Shown: positions 45,423-55,282, numbered from the stretch's first letter. The stretch: 64,000 nucleotides of DNA from Paraglaciecola sp030730205 (GCF_052119645.1 NZ_JBGQOM010000006.1:124001-188000); one strand, 5' to 3'. Numbers and translations are program-made. The notes: generated by a model from the sequence alone, not told the origin.

Positions 45423-46664
45423 ATGACAGATTTTCGTCAGCAAGCTCTTGACTACCATTCCTTACCGGTGCCTGGAAAAATCAGTATTGAACTAACTAAA
45501 CCAGCAGAAAGTGTAACTGATTTAGCCTTGGCTTATAGCCCCGGTGTAGCAGAACCTGTTCGCGAAATTGCAGCAAATCCGGACGCGGTTTATCAATATA
45601 CTGGCAAAGGAAATTTAGTCGCAGTTATCTCTAATGGTACCGCTATCCTTGGCTTGGGAAATTTAGGTCCCTTAGCGTCTAAGCCAGTAATGGAAGGTAA
45701 GGCGCTTTTATTCAAGCGTTTCGCTGGCATTGATTCCATTGATATAGAAGTTAAACATCAAACTGCTGATGACTTTATCAATACGGTGGCCAATATTGCG
45801 GATACATTTGGCGGCATAAACTTAGAAGACATCAAGGCACCAGAATGTTTTGTAATAGAAAAAGCATTAATTGAACGTTGTGATGTGCCGGTATTTCATG
45901 ATGATCAACATGGTACGGCAATAGTCACTGCTGCCGGAATGCTTAACGCTCTGGAGATTCAAGGCAAACTCATAAGTGAAGTTACCATCGTATGTATGGG
46001 GGCCGGTGCAGCCGCTATAGCTTGTATGGAGTTATTAGTAAAATGCGGCGCTAAGCGTGAACGAATTTATATGCTAGACCGTCAAGGTGTTATTCATACG
46101 CGGCGCGTCGATTTAACTGAGTATAAGCAGCTTTTTGCCAATAATACTGATAAACGAACCTTAGAAGATGCCTTAGACAATGCTGATGTGTTTGTTGGCG
46201 TTTCAGGGCCTGATGTGTTGCCCGCAGAGGCATTGACGTTGATGGCACCTAATCCGGTTATTTTTGCTTGTTCTAATCCCGATCCTGAAATTAAACCTGA
46301 ACTGGCACATAGTGTCAGGCAAGACCTTATCATGGCCACCGGGCGCTCTGATTACCCCAATCAGGTAAACAATGTATTGTGTTTTCCGTTTATTTTTCGT
46401 GGCGCTTTAGATGTACGCGCTTCGCGCATAAACGACGAGATGAAAATTGCCGCAGTTGAGGCTATTCGAAGTATTGCAAAAGAGACTGTGCCTGAAGCAG
46501 TGTTAAAAGCCAGTAACGTGACAAGTTTGAGTTTTGGTAAAGAGTATATTATTCCCAAGCCGATGGATCCGCGCTTGCTTAAACGAGTGGCAAAAGCGGT
46601 TGCCTTGGCTGCTGTTGAATCTGGCGTTGCCAGAATCGCTCTACCCGCTAACTATATGATGTAG
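45423..46664 (+). CDS. Malic enzyme (short, no phosphotransacetylase domain)
   Basis: A 413-residue malic enzyme converting malate to pyruvate and CO2 with NAD(P). The N-terminal domain shows LALAYSPGVAEPVREIA and TGKGNLVAVISNGTAILGLG, then KALLFKRFAGID. Metal and substrate stretches are FGGINLEDIKAPECFVIE and HDDQHGTAIV. The cofactor fold follows (IVCMGAGAAAIACMELL). It lacks the large C-terminal PTA-like domain of E. coli MaeB, so it resembles the short bacterial malic enzymes. NAD versus NADP use is not decided here. Confidence 0.93.
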   Translation: MTDFRQQALDYHSLPVPGKISIELTKPAESVTDLALAYSPGVAEPVREIAANPDAVYQYTGKGNLVAVISNGTAILGLGNLGPLASKPVMEGKALLFKRFAGIDSIDIEVKHQTADDFINTVANIADTFGGINLEDIKAPECFVIEKALIERCDVPVFHDDQHGTAIVTAAGMLNALEIQGKLISEVTIVCMGAGAAAIACMELLVKCGAKRERIYMLDRQGVIHTRRVDLTEYKQLFANNTDKRTLEDALDNADVFVGVSGPDVLPAEALTLMAPNPVIFACSNPDPEIKPELAHSVRQDLIMATGRSDYPNQVNNVLCFPFIFRGALDVRASRINDEMKIAAVEAIRSIAKETVPEAVLKASNVTSLSFGKEYIIPKPMDPRLLKRVAKAVALAAVESGVARIALPANYMM

Positions 46665-46683
46665 ACTCCCGTATATTTTCGGC

Positions 46684-46718
46684 TCGCTTGTCACTTGAGT
46701 TGACAAGCGACCTTTTAA
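46684..46718 (+). terminator. Terminator after malic enzyme
   Basis: TCGCTTGTCA and TGACAAGCGA form a perfect 10-bp stem around CTTGAGT, followed by CCTTTTAA. Confidence 0.75.
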
Positions 46719-46753
46719 TGCTTCTACTGATTTTGTGCCTTTGGGGGCCCATT

Positions 46754-47266
46754 TTATAAACTGATGACTAAGGCATTATCTCGAATAACAATATTTTGCG
46801 GCTGTAATCCAGGAAAAAGCTGATTGATTTGTTTTATATCAAGTAAAAATATCATTGGTAATTGCTGACCAATTGCTTGCTTCAACGAATCTAAAACAGC
46901 TGCAGATTGTGCTATCGAGTTATCAAGAACCGTAAATTCCCGCAAGCTAGGTTTAATAATTTCAATTACTTGTTGTTGTTTGTTGAAGTACACCTGTCCT
47001 TGGGCACTGGCAATGGCGCGTAATTTTTGGCCGTTTTGCTCCGCCACTATTACCGTTTTTAAGGCAATATTGTTAGTACTGCTGATGAGGGTCACTTTAG
47101 GATCAGTAAATGTCACATCAAAGCCTTGGTAACTTTGTTTTACCGGAAAGCTCATGGCTAACATGCTATTAATTTGTTGCTCTGCAAGGGTGATTTCGAA
47201 TGCCTTGGCACTCAATGTGACTACCATTAATAAACAAAATAAAGTGATACGTTTGAAAGAGACCAT
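46754..47266 (-). CDS. DUF1439-family exported protein
   Basis: A 170-residue protein with signal peptide (about 6-22, ending AKA). The body EITLAEQQINSMLAMSFPVK, FTDPKVTLISSTNNIALK and the late LFPGLQPQNIVIRDNALVI fit DUF1439 (YceB-like). E. coli YceB is a lipoprotein; here no lipobox cysteine is present, so it is likely periplasmic. GGAGG upstream of the ATG supports the start. Function is unknown. Confidence 0.78.
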   Translation of the reverse strand: MVSFKRITLFCLLMVVTLSAKAFEITLAEQQINSMLAMSFPVKQSYQGFDVTFTDPKVTLISSTNNIALKTVIVAEQNGQKLRAIASAQGQVYFNKQQQVIEIIKPSLREFTVLDNSIAQSAAVLDSLKQAIGQQLPMIFLLDIKQINQLFPGLQPQNIVIRDNALVISL

Positions 47267-47512
47267 TTAACCTCCAAAATTTATAGGTTGATTCTACCGC
47301 GTTTAAGGCCCACCCACAGTGAAATTTAAACTGTATTGCAATAAATGTGTTTCTGCTGATTTCAAGCTAGGCATACCCCTACAAAAATCCAATCGTAACC
47401 ACTTGGTGAATCGAACAAATATTCATAATTAAACTTATCTGATTAATTTGGTTTAGTCAGACCCGTATTAATGCCAAAATTCACGTCAATAAGATGAATA
47501 TCTGGAGTAATA

Positions 47513-48148
47513 ATGAAAATTGCCTTAATGAACGAGTTTAGCCAAGCAGCTAAAAATGAAGTGGTACTTGCACAATTAAACGATGTAGCAGGTGGATTAG
47601 GCCATGAAGTGTTTAACGTCGGAATGAGTGATGACAATGACCATCGTCTAACGTATATCCATTTAGGCATTATTGCCGCGTTATTGTTAAATTCAAAGGC
47701 AGTGGACTTTGTCGTATCGGGTTGTGGTACTGGTCAAGGCGCATTAATGTCGCTAAATGCCTATCCAGGCGTTGCTTGTGGCTATTGTATTGACCCTGCT
47801 GATGCCTATTTGTTTGCTCAGATCAATAATGGCAATGCACTTGCTTTACCTTTTGCTAAAGGATTTGGTTGGGGGGCAGAGCTAAATGTTCGTTATATTT
47901 TTGAAAAAGCCTTTACGGGTGACACGGGTATGGGTTATCCACCTGAGCGCCGTGAATCGCAAGTAACCAATGCTGGGATACTTAACGGCGTTAAAGTGGC
48001 AACCAGCAAACCTTTGTTAGAGGGGTTGAAAGCACTTGACCCTGAGTTAGTTAAGACTGCTGTAGGCGGTAAACGTTTCCAAGCTTGTTTTTTTGAGCAT
48101 TGCCAAGATCAAGCACTCGCGGATTTTGTGAGACCATTTACTGTATAA
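47513..48148 (+). CDS. RpiB/LacA/LacB-family sugar-phosphate isomerase
   Basis: A 211-residue isomerase of the RpiB/LacAB family. The active-site loop is VSGCGTGQGALMSLN with the catalytic cysteine. HLGIIAALLLNSKAVDFV is the N-terminal fold. It is longer than typical RpiB (about 150), with a C-terminal extension that ends ACFFEHCQDQALADFV. It acts on a phosphorylated sugar, not identified here. It stands alone, ahead of the inositol/pectin locus, with a strong terminator after it. Confidence 0.85.
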   Translation: MKIALMNEFSQAAKNEVVLAQLNDVAGGLGHEVFNVGMSDDNDHRLTYIHLGIIAALLLNSKAVDFVVSGCGTGQGALMSLNAYPGVACGYCIDPADAYLFAQINNGNALALPFAKGFGWGAELNVRYIFEKAFTGDTGMGYPPERRESQVTNAGILNGVKVATSKPLLEGLKALDPELVKTAVGGKRFQACFFEHCQDQALADFVRPFTV

Positions 48149-48175
48149 TCCTATTAGGCTTAAAAACTGCTTACA

Positions 48176-48203
48176 AAAAAGGCCAGTTTAATCTGGCCTT
48201 TTT
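48176..48203. terminator. Bidirectional terminator after the isomerase gene
   Basis: AAAAAGGCCAG, loop TTTAAT and CTGGCCTTTTT make an 11-bp stem with T runs on both strands between converging genes. Confidence 0.88.
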
Positions 48204-48242
48204 AAATCTAAGTCAGCGTAACTTTATCGCATTTCAGCGTAT

Positions 48243-49562
48243 TCATTGTCCTTCATCGAGGGTTTCAAAACGTAAACCCTTTGCTGTCCGTTTTTTAAAT
48301 CCCTGCCAATAGTTATGTTCTTTTTTGGGTTCGCCAGCATCATCCATTGCCCATACCCCGTCGTTCGAATTTTCAATAAGGTCCAGATAATCATCCATCG
48401 CTACGTTATGTTTTAAGTATTTATTTAACCAAGCTGTGACAAAATGCTGAGCAATATTATTCATCCTAGCACTGTCCCACACGGCATCAATATAATGCTC
48501 ACTGACATTGAAGCCTAAATCTTTATCAAATACAAAAGACTCTTCGGGTGCAGGCATAACCGCTCCGGCATTGTGATTGGCGTTATCGTATGTGAGTAAA
48601 GAGCGTTGGGCATTTTTCACACCTTGCCAAATGGCTCTCACGCCGTTTTCATAACCAGAGACATCATCTTGAGAACCCGCTATAAACAACATCGGCTTGC
48701 TGATTTTTTGTAAAGTATTAGCATTCCACATGCCGTAGTTCATCCCCCAAGGCGCAAAAGCAATAACGGTCTTTAAGCGGCTATCGGCTTGTGGTTTTTT
48801 GCCTGTTTGATGGCGAGTTAGTGTAGCAAACGCTGGGCTTTGTGGGCTGTTCGCCGCTAGCTCTGTTACGCCAGCGCCCGCATTGATTACTGCACCGTAA
48901 CCACCCATTGAATAGCCAATAAGTGCGCTGTTTTTAGCATTAACCAAGGCATATAAAAACGACGTAAGGTTAGCAGACATCTGCTCAATTTGGTCTAATA
49001 CAAATAACTGATCAATAGGACGATTAACCAGGGTAGACGCAAAGGCAGCTCTAGTGCGATAGGTGGAGTCGGTGTGGTCAATAGAGGCAACTACGTAGCC
49101 TTTAGAAGCAATATTTTCGGCTAAATGCGCTAGCAAATATCGATTACCCGGGTATCCGTGTGAAATCAGAACTAAGGGGTAAGCTTGTTTATTGACCAAA
49201 GGTGCAGCATCACGTACCGCTTTGCCATGCAGTTGAACTTCGTTTTTACCGTCTCGTATGTAGGCGTCTAAGGTCGTTTTGCCTTGACTGTTTTTAACAG
49301 CTGGATACCACAATTCCACAGTAAGCGGGCGCTCATATCGCGGTAAAACGGTAGGTTTAGGTTGAGAAGGATCCAGCGCCAACATATCAATTTGGTTAGG
49401 GTTAACGAGGGCTATCGTTTTAACGCCAATTGCGTAGGGTCCATACGCGGCTAACTCTGGTGCATCGGGGCGCTGCGTATCGATGCGATTTTCTGCCCAA
49501 GCACTATTGAGTGTACCAATAGCCACAGCAGTGTAAAAAAATACTAAACTTTTTTTAATCAT
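48243..49562 (-). CDS. Alpha/beta hydrolase (dienelactone hydrolase-like), exported
   Basis: A 439-residue exported hydrolase. The ATG at 49562 is favoured by GGAGG just upstream, and places a signal peptide (about 2-22) at the start. Y-S-M-G-G in IGYSMGGYGAVINAG is the nucleophile elbow. LVLISHGYPGNRYLLAHLAE marks the oxyanion region and PMLFIAGSQDDVSGY the acid. NANHNAGAV carries a likely catalytic histidine. Substrate unknown; it lies next to the inositol locus without obvious link. Confidence 0.82.
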   Translation of the reverse strand: MIKKSLVFFYTAVAIGTLNSAWAENRIDTQRPDAPELAAYGPYAIGVKTIALVNPNQIDMLALDPSQPKPTVLPRYERPLTVELWYPAVKNSQGKTTLDAYIRDGKNEVQLHGKAVRDAAPLVNKQAYPLVLISHGYPGNRYLLAHLAENIASKGYVVASIDHTDSTYRTRAAFASTLVNRPIDQLFVLDQIEQMSANLTSFLYALVNAKNSALIGYSMGGYGAVINAGAGVTELAANSPQSPAFATLTRHQTGKKPQADSRLKTVIAFAPWGMNYGMWNANTLQKISKPMLFIAGSQDDVSGYENGVRAIWQGVKNAQRSLLTYDNANHNAGAVMPAPEESFVFDKDLGFNVSEHYIDAVWDSARMNNIAQHFVTAWLNKYLKHNVAMDDYLDLIENSNDGVWAMDDAGEPKKEHNYWQGFKKRTAKGLRFETLDEGQ

Positions 49563-49706
49563 AACCACCTCCAAATCCAAGATTATGCTCATATGAATAT
49601 GACATTCTGAGGAACTATCGGTGGTTTTGCACTGTTTAATTTACAGTCATTCAAGCCTAAAACTAATCGATTGGCTGGAGCCTATTGAACTAAGTGCCTG
49701 ATAAAT

Positions 49707-50510
49707 TTATTTTTTTAACATCCACTCATGATCGGGATCATTGTAAAACACCCATTCTCTTTTGGGACCCGCCATGACATTTAAATAATACAGATCATAG
49801 CCATGTGGTACACCAACAGGGTGATAGCCCTTAGGCACCGTCACTACACTGTTGTGCTCTACGCTAATGGTTTCGTCAATACTGCGGTCGTCGGTATAAA
49901 CCCGTTGAAAGGCAAAACCTTGTTGTGGTTTGAGTTTGTGGTAATAGGTTTCTTCTAGTGCACTTTCTGTTGGCAAGGCGTCAGTATCGTGCTTATGTGG
50001 CGGATAGCTTGACCAATTACCACTCGGGGTGATCACCTCGGTGATCAGAAGTTTTTCCGCGTTCACATTATTCATCATAATATTACGTACATAACGAGTA
50101 TTGCTGCCTTGTCCTCGGATCATTAACTCGCAATCTTCGGGCTTAATCAATCTAACGGGCAGTTTGCCTGCCGCTGGAGCACGGCATAAGGCAACTTCGC
50201 AGTCAGTTAATGCGCTGATAGATAGGGTTTCACCTGGAGGCGCATACACTGCATAAGGCGCTTTATCTTCAAATACGGATTTACGTTCGCCGAGGTTTAT
50301 AAAATTTTGTTCATGGGTGGCAATATCAACTCTGCCAAATACTACTACCGCACAAACTTCGGTTTTGTCAGTCGCAAAACTCTGGGTTTCACCGGCTTTT
50401 AATACTACGACTTCAAAACCGACATAATTCCAATTTGCAGAAGACGGAGTGATATGTTGAATGCGTTTTTTATTGTCCAGAGCCTGGGGACGAATATGTA
50501 AATATGACAT
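49707..50510 (-). CDS. iolB: 5-deoxy-glucuronate isomerase IolB
   Basis: Isomerises 5-deoxy-D-glucuronate to 2-deoxy-5-keto-D-gluconate in inositol catabolism, supplying IolC. The 267 residues of a cupin fold show NWSSYPPHKHDTDALPTESA with metal histidines, LEETYYHKLKPQQGFAFQRV, and the late KGYHPVGVPHGYDLYYLNVM. The ATG at 50510 is preferred to a TTG one codon up. It is next to the RpiR regulator on the same strand, five bases after it ends. Confidence 0.94.
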   Translation of the reverse strand: MSYLHIRPQALDNKKRIQHITPSSANWNYVGFEVVVLKAGETQSFATDKTEVCAVVVFGRVDIATHEQNFINLGERKSVFEDKAPYAVYAPPGETLSISALTDCEVALCRAPAAGKLPVRLIKPEDCELMIRGQGSNTRYVRNIMMNNVNAEKLLITEVITPSGNWSSYPPHKHDTDALPTESALEETYYHKLKPQQGFAFQRVYTDDRSIDETISVEHNSVVTVPKGYHPVGVPHGYDLYYLNVMAGPKREWVFYNDPDHEWMLKK

Positions 50511-50518
50511 CAAATTTC

Positions 50519-51340
50519 CTAAGGGTTATTTGGGTGGTGTATTAGACCTAACATCAATGCTTGAATAATATTCATGCAGCCATTTAATGAACGAAAAGAA
50601 TGGATTTCAGCTTCTTTAATTTTTATGCATACATCAGCTTGGTCAGCTAGGGGGCTCAACGGGCTATCAGTTAAGGCCACTAATTTTACGCCTCTAGATT
50701 TCGCTTCTAAAGCAATGTTGAGCGTTTCACTGGCATAAGGACTAAAACTAATGGCAAACAAGGCATCACCCTCTGACATTAAATTACACTGGGCTTTGCC
50801 CATCTGGCCGATACTGTCGATCAGGTGGGCTTTGCGGCCAATATTGTTTAATAGATAGCTAAAATAGGTGGCCACCGGAAATGAGCGCCTTACTCCTTGA
50901 ATATGAATAATATTTGCTTGATGCAGTAAGGTAATCGCTTGATTGAGTGCGAGGCCATCCACTTGTTCGCACATCGTTTCCATGGCTTGGGCACTGCTGG
51001 CACTCACTTGGCGCAACCAGCTTAAACCGCATTGGTCGTCATGTTCGCTTGAAGCTTGGAGCACTGATTGCATACGGGTTTGATAATCTGGTGCTGAGAC
51101 CAATAATTGGTCTTTAAACAGTTTTTGCATATCACTAAAGCCTTCAAAACCCATGGCATGCGCAAATCTAACCAGGGTTGAGGCATGCACACCCGCAGTG
51201 CTCGCGATGCTGGCCACAGTACCAAAGGCGATACTGTTGGGGTTATCTAAGACAAAGCGAGCGACTTGTTGCAGGCGTTTACTCAAAGAAGCGAATTGGC
51301 TTTCAATAGCGTGTTCAAGTTCTGATTGCGTTGTAAGCAT
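50519..51340 (-). CDS. MurR/RpiR-family regulator of the iol locus
   Basis: A 273-residue regulator with an N-terminal RpiR helix-turn-helix (GTVASIASTAGVHASTLVRF with AHAMGFEGF) and a C-terminal SIS sugar-phosphate binding domain (IIHIQGVRRSFPVA, DALFAISFSPYASETLNIA). It lies between iolB and the divergent iolC, with an inverted repeat in the gap. In rhizobia a related protein controls iol genes, so this is likely the inositol repressor (inference). Confidence 0.88.
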   Translation of the reverse strand: MLTTQSELEHAIESQFASLSKRLQQVARFVLDNPNSIAFGTVASIASTAGVHASTLVRFAHAMGFEGFSDMQKLFKDQLLVSAPDYQTRMQSVLQASSEHDDQCGLSWLRQVSASSAQAMETMCEQVDGLALNQAITLLHQANIIHIQGVRRSFPVATYFSYLLNNIGRKAHLIDSIGQMGKAQCNLMSEGDALFAISFSPYASETLNIALEAKSRGVKLVALTDSPLSPLADQADVCIKIKEAEIHSFRSLNGCMNIIQALMLGLIHHPNNP

Positions 51341-51402
51341 GACATCCTACGAATGGTTAAAAGGCATCAATCTATCTATTGCAGAATCATAGAGCATAAA
51401 AA

Positions 51403-51438
51403 ACAAATATTCCATAATTGATTTTATGAAATATTTGT
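51403..51438. promoter_or_regulatory. Inverted repeat, candidate RpiR operator
   Basis: ACAAATATTCCATAA at 51403-51417 and its near-perfect complement at 51424-51438 (14 of 15) flank a 6-base centre. It lies in the gap shared by rpiR-iolB and iolC-iolD-iolA, so one site could control both directions. Confidence 0.6.
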
Positions 51439-51493
51439 TCTATTTTAGTTTGGTATTTAATGATTCATTAACAAATAGAGAGTACGGATATCC

Positions 51494-53410
51494 ATGCACG
51501 GAGAAAAGAATTTAGATGTTATTTGCTTGGGGCGAGCGTCGGTGGATTTATACGGACAGCAAATAGGCAACCGTCTGCAAGATATTTCGTCTTTTGCTAA
51601 ATCCCTTGGCGGGTCTTCCTGCAATATTTGTTTTGGTACCGCAAGGCTTGGGCTGCGCTCTTCCATGTTAACCCGCGTGGGAGACGAACAATTTGGCGAG
51701 TTTATCCGCGAAGAGCTTCAGCGTGCAGGTGTAGATACCAGCCACGTGATAACTGATCCTGAGCGTTTAACCGCTCTGGCTATCTTGTCCATTAAAACCA
51801 AAGAAGAATTCCCATTGTTGTTTTATCGCGCTGATTGCGCCGATATGGCCATCGATGTGAGTGATTTCGACGAAGCTTATATTGCCTCCTCCCGTTCTCT
51901 GTTAATCACCGGTACGCATTTTTCAACCCCACATGTGGACAAAGTAGCACGCCAAGCCATTGAATATGCACGTAAAAATAATACAAAGGTTATATTAGAT
52001 ATCGACTATCGCCCGGTCTTGTGGGGCTTAACTCGTCCTGGCGATGGTGATACTCGCTTTGTATCAAATCAAAGTGTAAGTGCACATTTACAATCAATTA
52101 TTCCTTTGTGCGACTTGATTGTTGGTACTGAAGAAGAAGTGCACATTGCTGGTGGTAGCACCGATACCATCAAAGCGCTAAAAGTGATCAGGCAGCACAG
52201 TAATGCAGAGATTGTATTAAAACGTGGCGCCATGGGCTGCTCTATCTTTGCTAATGCCATACCCGATAATATTGATGAAGCGCCGTTTTTTGCAGGGGTA
52301 AGAGTTGATGTATTAAACGTATTGGGCGCAGGAGATGCCTTTATGTCTGGCTTCTTACGCGGCTGGTTGCGCGGCGACGACTACGCCACAGCATGTGGCT
52401 ATGCGAATGCCTGCGGAGCCTTGGTAGTGTCACGCCATGGCTGCGCACCAGCTATCCCCACCCCAGAAGAGCTTGATTACTACATCGCCAATCAATACGA
52501 AATCGCAAGGCCTGACCTCGACCCTGAACTTAACTACCTCCATCGCGTTACTACCCGCAAATCCGCTAATTGGAGTGAGTTATGTATTTTAGCCTTTGAT
52601 CATCGCAAACAGTTTGTAGAGATGGCGCAAGAAGCAGGGGCTAACATCTCTCGTATAAGTGTACTAAAGCAACATATTCTGGCGGCACTACAACAAGTGG
52701 TTGAGCAGAAAAAAGTATCGCAGCACGTTGGCGTGTTGATTGATGATACCTATGGCCAAGATGCCCTCAATGCGGTGACTGGAAAAAATTGGTGGATAGG
52801 TCGCCCTGTTGAAGTCCCTGCTTCAAGGCCGCTTGAGCTTGAAGGTGGACGTTCTATTGGCTCACGTTTAGTCACATGGCCACAAGAACACATCGTTAAA
52901 TGTTTGGTGTTCATGCACCCGCAAGACGATGTCGCCATGTGGGACATACAATCAAGGCAAATTATAGAGCTATATCGAGCCTGCTGTGTCAGTGGTCATG
53001 AATTACTGCTAGAAATCATTCCACCCAGTGATATGGCCGCTGATGACAACACCGTTGCGAATGCCATGGAGATGATTTACAAACTAAACGTCCGTCCAGA
53101 TTGGTGGAAGTTACCGTCACCCTCTGTTGCTGCCTGGTCAAAGATCAGCGCACTGATTACTCGTTGTGCCCCACATTGCCAAGGCGTTATTTTGTTAGGT
53201 TTAGATGCACCACTAGCCCAACTGGCTAAAGGCTTTGCAGACAGTGCGAACTTCCCTTTGTGTAAGGGCTTTGCGGTTGGGCGTTCAATATTTTCAGCGG
53301 CAAGTAAATTATGGTTAGCCAATAAAATTTCAGATACCGAGTTGCAAAACCAAGTAGCTGATAATTATCTCACCTTAGTTGAGGCGTGGAATACACGTAA
53401 GGACCAGTAA
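51494..53410 (+). CDS. iolC: Fused IolC kinase with DUF2090 aldolase-like domain
   Basis: A 638-residue fusion. The N-terminal PfkB kinase (about 8-335) phosphorylates 2-deoxy-5-keto-D-gluconate; it shows VICLGRASVDLYGQQIG, LGGSSCNICFGTARLG and the PfkB site LNVLGAGDAFMSGFLRGW. The C-terminal part from about 355 is a DUF2090 domain (WSELCILAFDHRKQFVEMAQ), thought to act like the IolJ aldolase that splits the phosphorylated sugar. Such fusions are known in proteobacteria. The product feeds IolA via malonate semialdehyde. Confidence 0.93.
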   Translation: MHGEKNLDVICLGRASVDLYGQQIGNRLQDISSFAKSLGGSSCNICFGTARLGLRSSMLTRVGDEQFGEFIREELQRAGVDTSHVITDPERLTALAILSIKTKEEFPLLFYRADCADMAIDVSDFDEAYIASSRSLLITGTHFSTPHVDKVARQAIEYARKNNTKVILDIDYRPVLWGLTRPGDGDTRFVSNQSVSAHLQSIIPLCDLIVGTEEEVHIAGGSTDTIKALKVIRQHSNAEIVLKRGAMGCSIFANAIPDNIDEAPFFAGVRVDVLNVLGAGDAFMSGFLRGWLRGDDYATACGYANACGALVVSRHGCAPAIPTPEELDYYIANQYEIARPDLDPELNYLHRVTTRKSANWSELCILAFDHRKQFVEMAQEAGANISRISVLKQHILAALQQVVEQKKVSQHVGVLIDDTYGQDALNAVTGKNWWIGRPVEVPASRPLELEGGRSIGSRLVTWPQEHIVKCLVFMHPQDDVAMWDIQSRQIIELYRACCVSGHELLLEIIPPSDMAADDNTVANAMEMIYKLNVRPDWWKLPSPSVAAWSKISALITRCAPHCQGVILLGLDAPLAQLAKGFADSANFPLCKGFAVGRSIFSAASKLWLANKISDTELQNQVADNYLTLVEAWNTRKDQ

Positions 53411-55252
53411 ATGCAAACAGTTACATTAACCGCCGCTCAGGCTCTAGTCGCTTTTTTGCGCCAGCAATACATGGTGATTGACGGTGAAGAACAGCCTATT
53501 TTTGCTGGGGTATTCGCGATTTTTGGACATGGCAACGTCGCCGGCATGGGTGAGGCTCTAAACCACGTGCGTAAAGAATTTCCAACATACCGAGCACACA
53601 ACGAGCAAGGTATGGCGCATGCGGCAATTGCCTTTGCCAAAGCCAATCAACGACGCAGAATGATGATGTGTACAACGTCAATCGGCCCTGGGGCAACCAA
53701 TATGGTTACCGCAGCGGCTTTGGCCCATGCCAACCGGTTACCGGTATTGTTAGTGGTGGGCGATATTTTTGCTAATCGCAAACCAGATCCTGTCTTACAG
53801 CAAATCGAAAACTTTGGCGACCCAAGTATTTCTGCCAACGATTGCTTTAGACCTGTTAGCCGCTATTTTGATCGTATTAGTCGTCCAGAACAGATGATTA
53901 ACAGCCTGCCGGTTGTCATGCAAACTTTACTAGATCCTGTTAATTGTGGGCCAGCCACTTTAGCATTTCCACAAGATGTGCAGGCCGAGGCCTTCGATTT
54001 TCCGACGTCTTTATTTGCTAAAAAAGTGCATCGTATCCGTCAGCCGCAAGCAGAAACCTACGAACTTGAACAAGCCCTAGAAGTTCTCAAAAATGCTCGC
54101 AAACCGCTGATCATTGCGGGCGGCGGGGTACTTTACTCTGGCGCCGCGGAGGTGTTGTCAGCGTTTGCTAAAGCTCGTCATATTCCGGTAGCAGAAACCC
54201 AAGCCGGCAAAGGTTGTTTAACTTGGTCTCATGAATGCGCTGTGGGTGGCATCGGCGTCACGGGAAGCGAAGCGGCGAATCAATTAGCAGCAGAAGCTGA
54301 TGTGGTGCTGGCTATTGGCACACGTTTGCAAGATTTCACCACGGCTTCGCGCACCTTACTAGAAAGTGCTGATAAAACTCTGATTCAGCTCAATATTGGT
54401 AGCTTTGACGCCGCAAAACATAATGCCTTACCACTGGTGGGTGACGCAAAAGCGACGCTTACCCAGTTAAATGAGCAGTTAAGTACGTGGCGCGCAGGGT
54501 CGACATGGATAGCGCAAGCGCAAGCGTTAAATGCGCAATGGCAAGCAAAATACCAAGCGCTTACTGCCAATAATAGCCAAGGTTTACCTTCAGATGCCCA
54601 AGTATTAGGCGCGGTAAAACGGGCCTCGCAGCCTACTGATGTTGTGGTGTGTGCCGCTGGAGGATTACCGGGTGAGTTACACAAGTTGTGGCGGGCCGAA
54701 GGGCCAGGTACTTACCATGTTGAATACGGCTTTTCATGCATGGGCTACGAAATTGCGGGTGGCTTAGGGGTAAAAATGGCCTCTCCTGAGCGTGATGTCA
54801 TCGTAGTGGTGGGTGATGGTTCGTACATGATGATGAATTCAGAGCTCGCGACATCCGTGATGTTAAAACAAAAACTCATCGTGGTGCTTTTAGATAATCG
54901 CGGCTTTGGTTGTATACATCGTCTGCAAAACGGCACCGGTAACGCTGCGTTCAACAATTTGCTTGAAGATTGTGCAGGCGATCATCATGCCATGCAAATT
55001 GATTTTGCTATGCATGCTCGCTCTATGGGGGCAGATGCCGAAAAGGTTAGTAATCTTGATGAGTTAGAAAGTGCCATTACCAAGGCCAAAAAAGCCCCAA
55101 AAAGTACGCTTATTGTTATTGATACCGACCCTCTCATTAGCACCGATAACGGCAGCTGGTGGGATGTAGCGGTACCTCAGGTTTCCCATAGAAGTGAGGT
55201 TAACGCAGCGTATGAAGCGTATGTTAAACAGCAATCAAAACAACCTTATTAA
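53411..55252 (+). CDS. iolD: IolD (trihydroxycyclohexane-1,2-dione acylhydrolase)
   Basis: A 613-residue TPP enzyme that opens the inositol-derived ring to 5-deoxy-glucuronate. Family features are FAGVFAIFGHGNVAGMGEAL, the glutamate-bearing YRAHNEQGMAHAAIA, TTSIGPGATNMVTAAALAHA and the TPP-binding VVVGDGSYMMMNSELATSVM. It begins directly after the iolC stop. Its product is the substrate of IolB on the other strand. Confidence 0.95.
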   Translation: MQTVTLTAAQALVAFLRQQYMVIDGEEQPIFAGVFAIFGHGNVAGMGEALNHVRKEFPTYRAHNEQGMAHAAIAFAKANQRRRMMMCTTSIGPGATNMVTAAALAHANRLPVLLVVGDIFANRKPDPVLQQIENFGDPSISANDCFRPVSRYFDRISRPEQMINSLPVVMQTLLDPVNCGPATLAFPQDVQAEAFDFPTSLFAKKVHRIRQPQAETYELEQALEVLKNARKPLIIAGGGVLYSGAAEVLSAFAKARHIPVAETQAGKGCLTWSHECAVGGIGVTGSEAANQLAAEADVVLAIGTRLQDFTTASRTLLESADKTLIQLNIGSFDAAKHNALPLVGDAKATLTQLNEQLSTWRAGSTWIAQAQALNAQWQAKYQALTANNSQGLPSDAQVLGAVKRASQPTDVVVCAAGGLPGELHKLWRAEGPGTYHVEYGFSCMGYEIAGGLGVKMASPERDVIVVVGDGSYMMMNSELATSVMLKQKLIVVLLDNRGFGCIHRLQNGTGNAAFNNLLEDCAGDHHAMQIDFAMHARSMGADAEKVSNLDELESAITKAKKAPKSTLIVIDTDPLISTDNGSWWDVAVPQVSHRSEVNAAYEAYVKQQSKQPY

Positions 55253-55282
55253 TCCATTAAAAAACGTCTTACGAGAAAAAAC

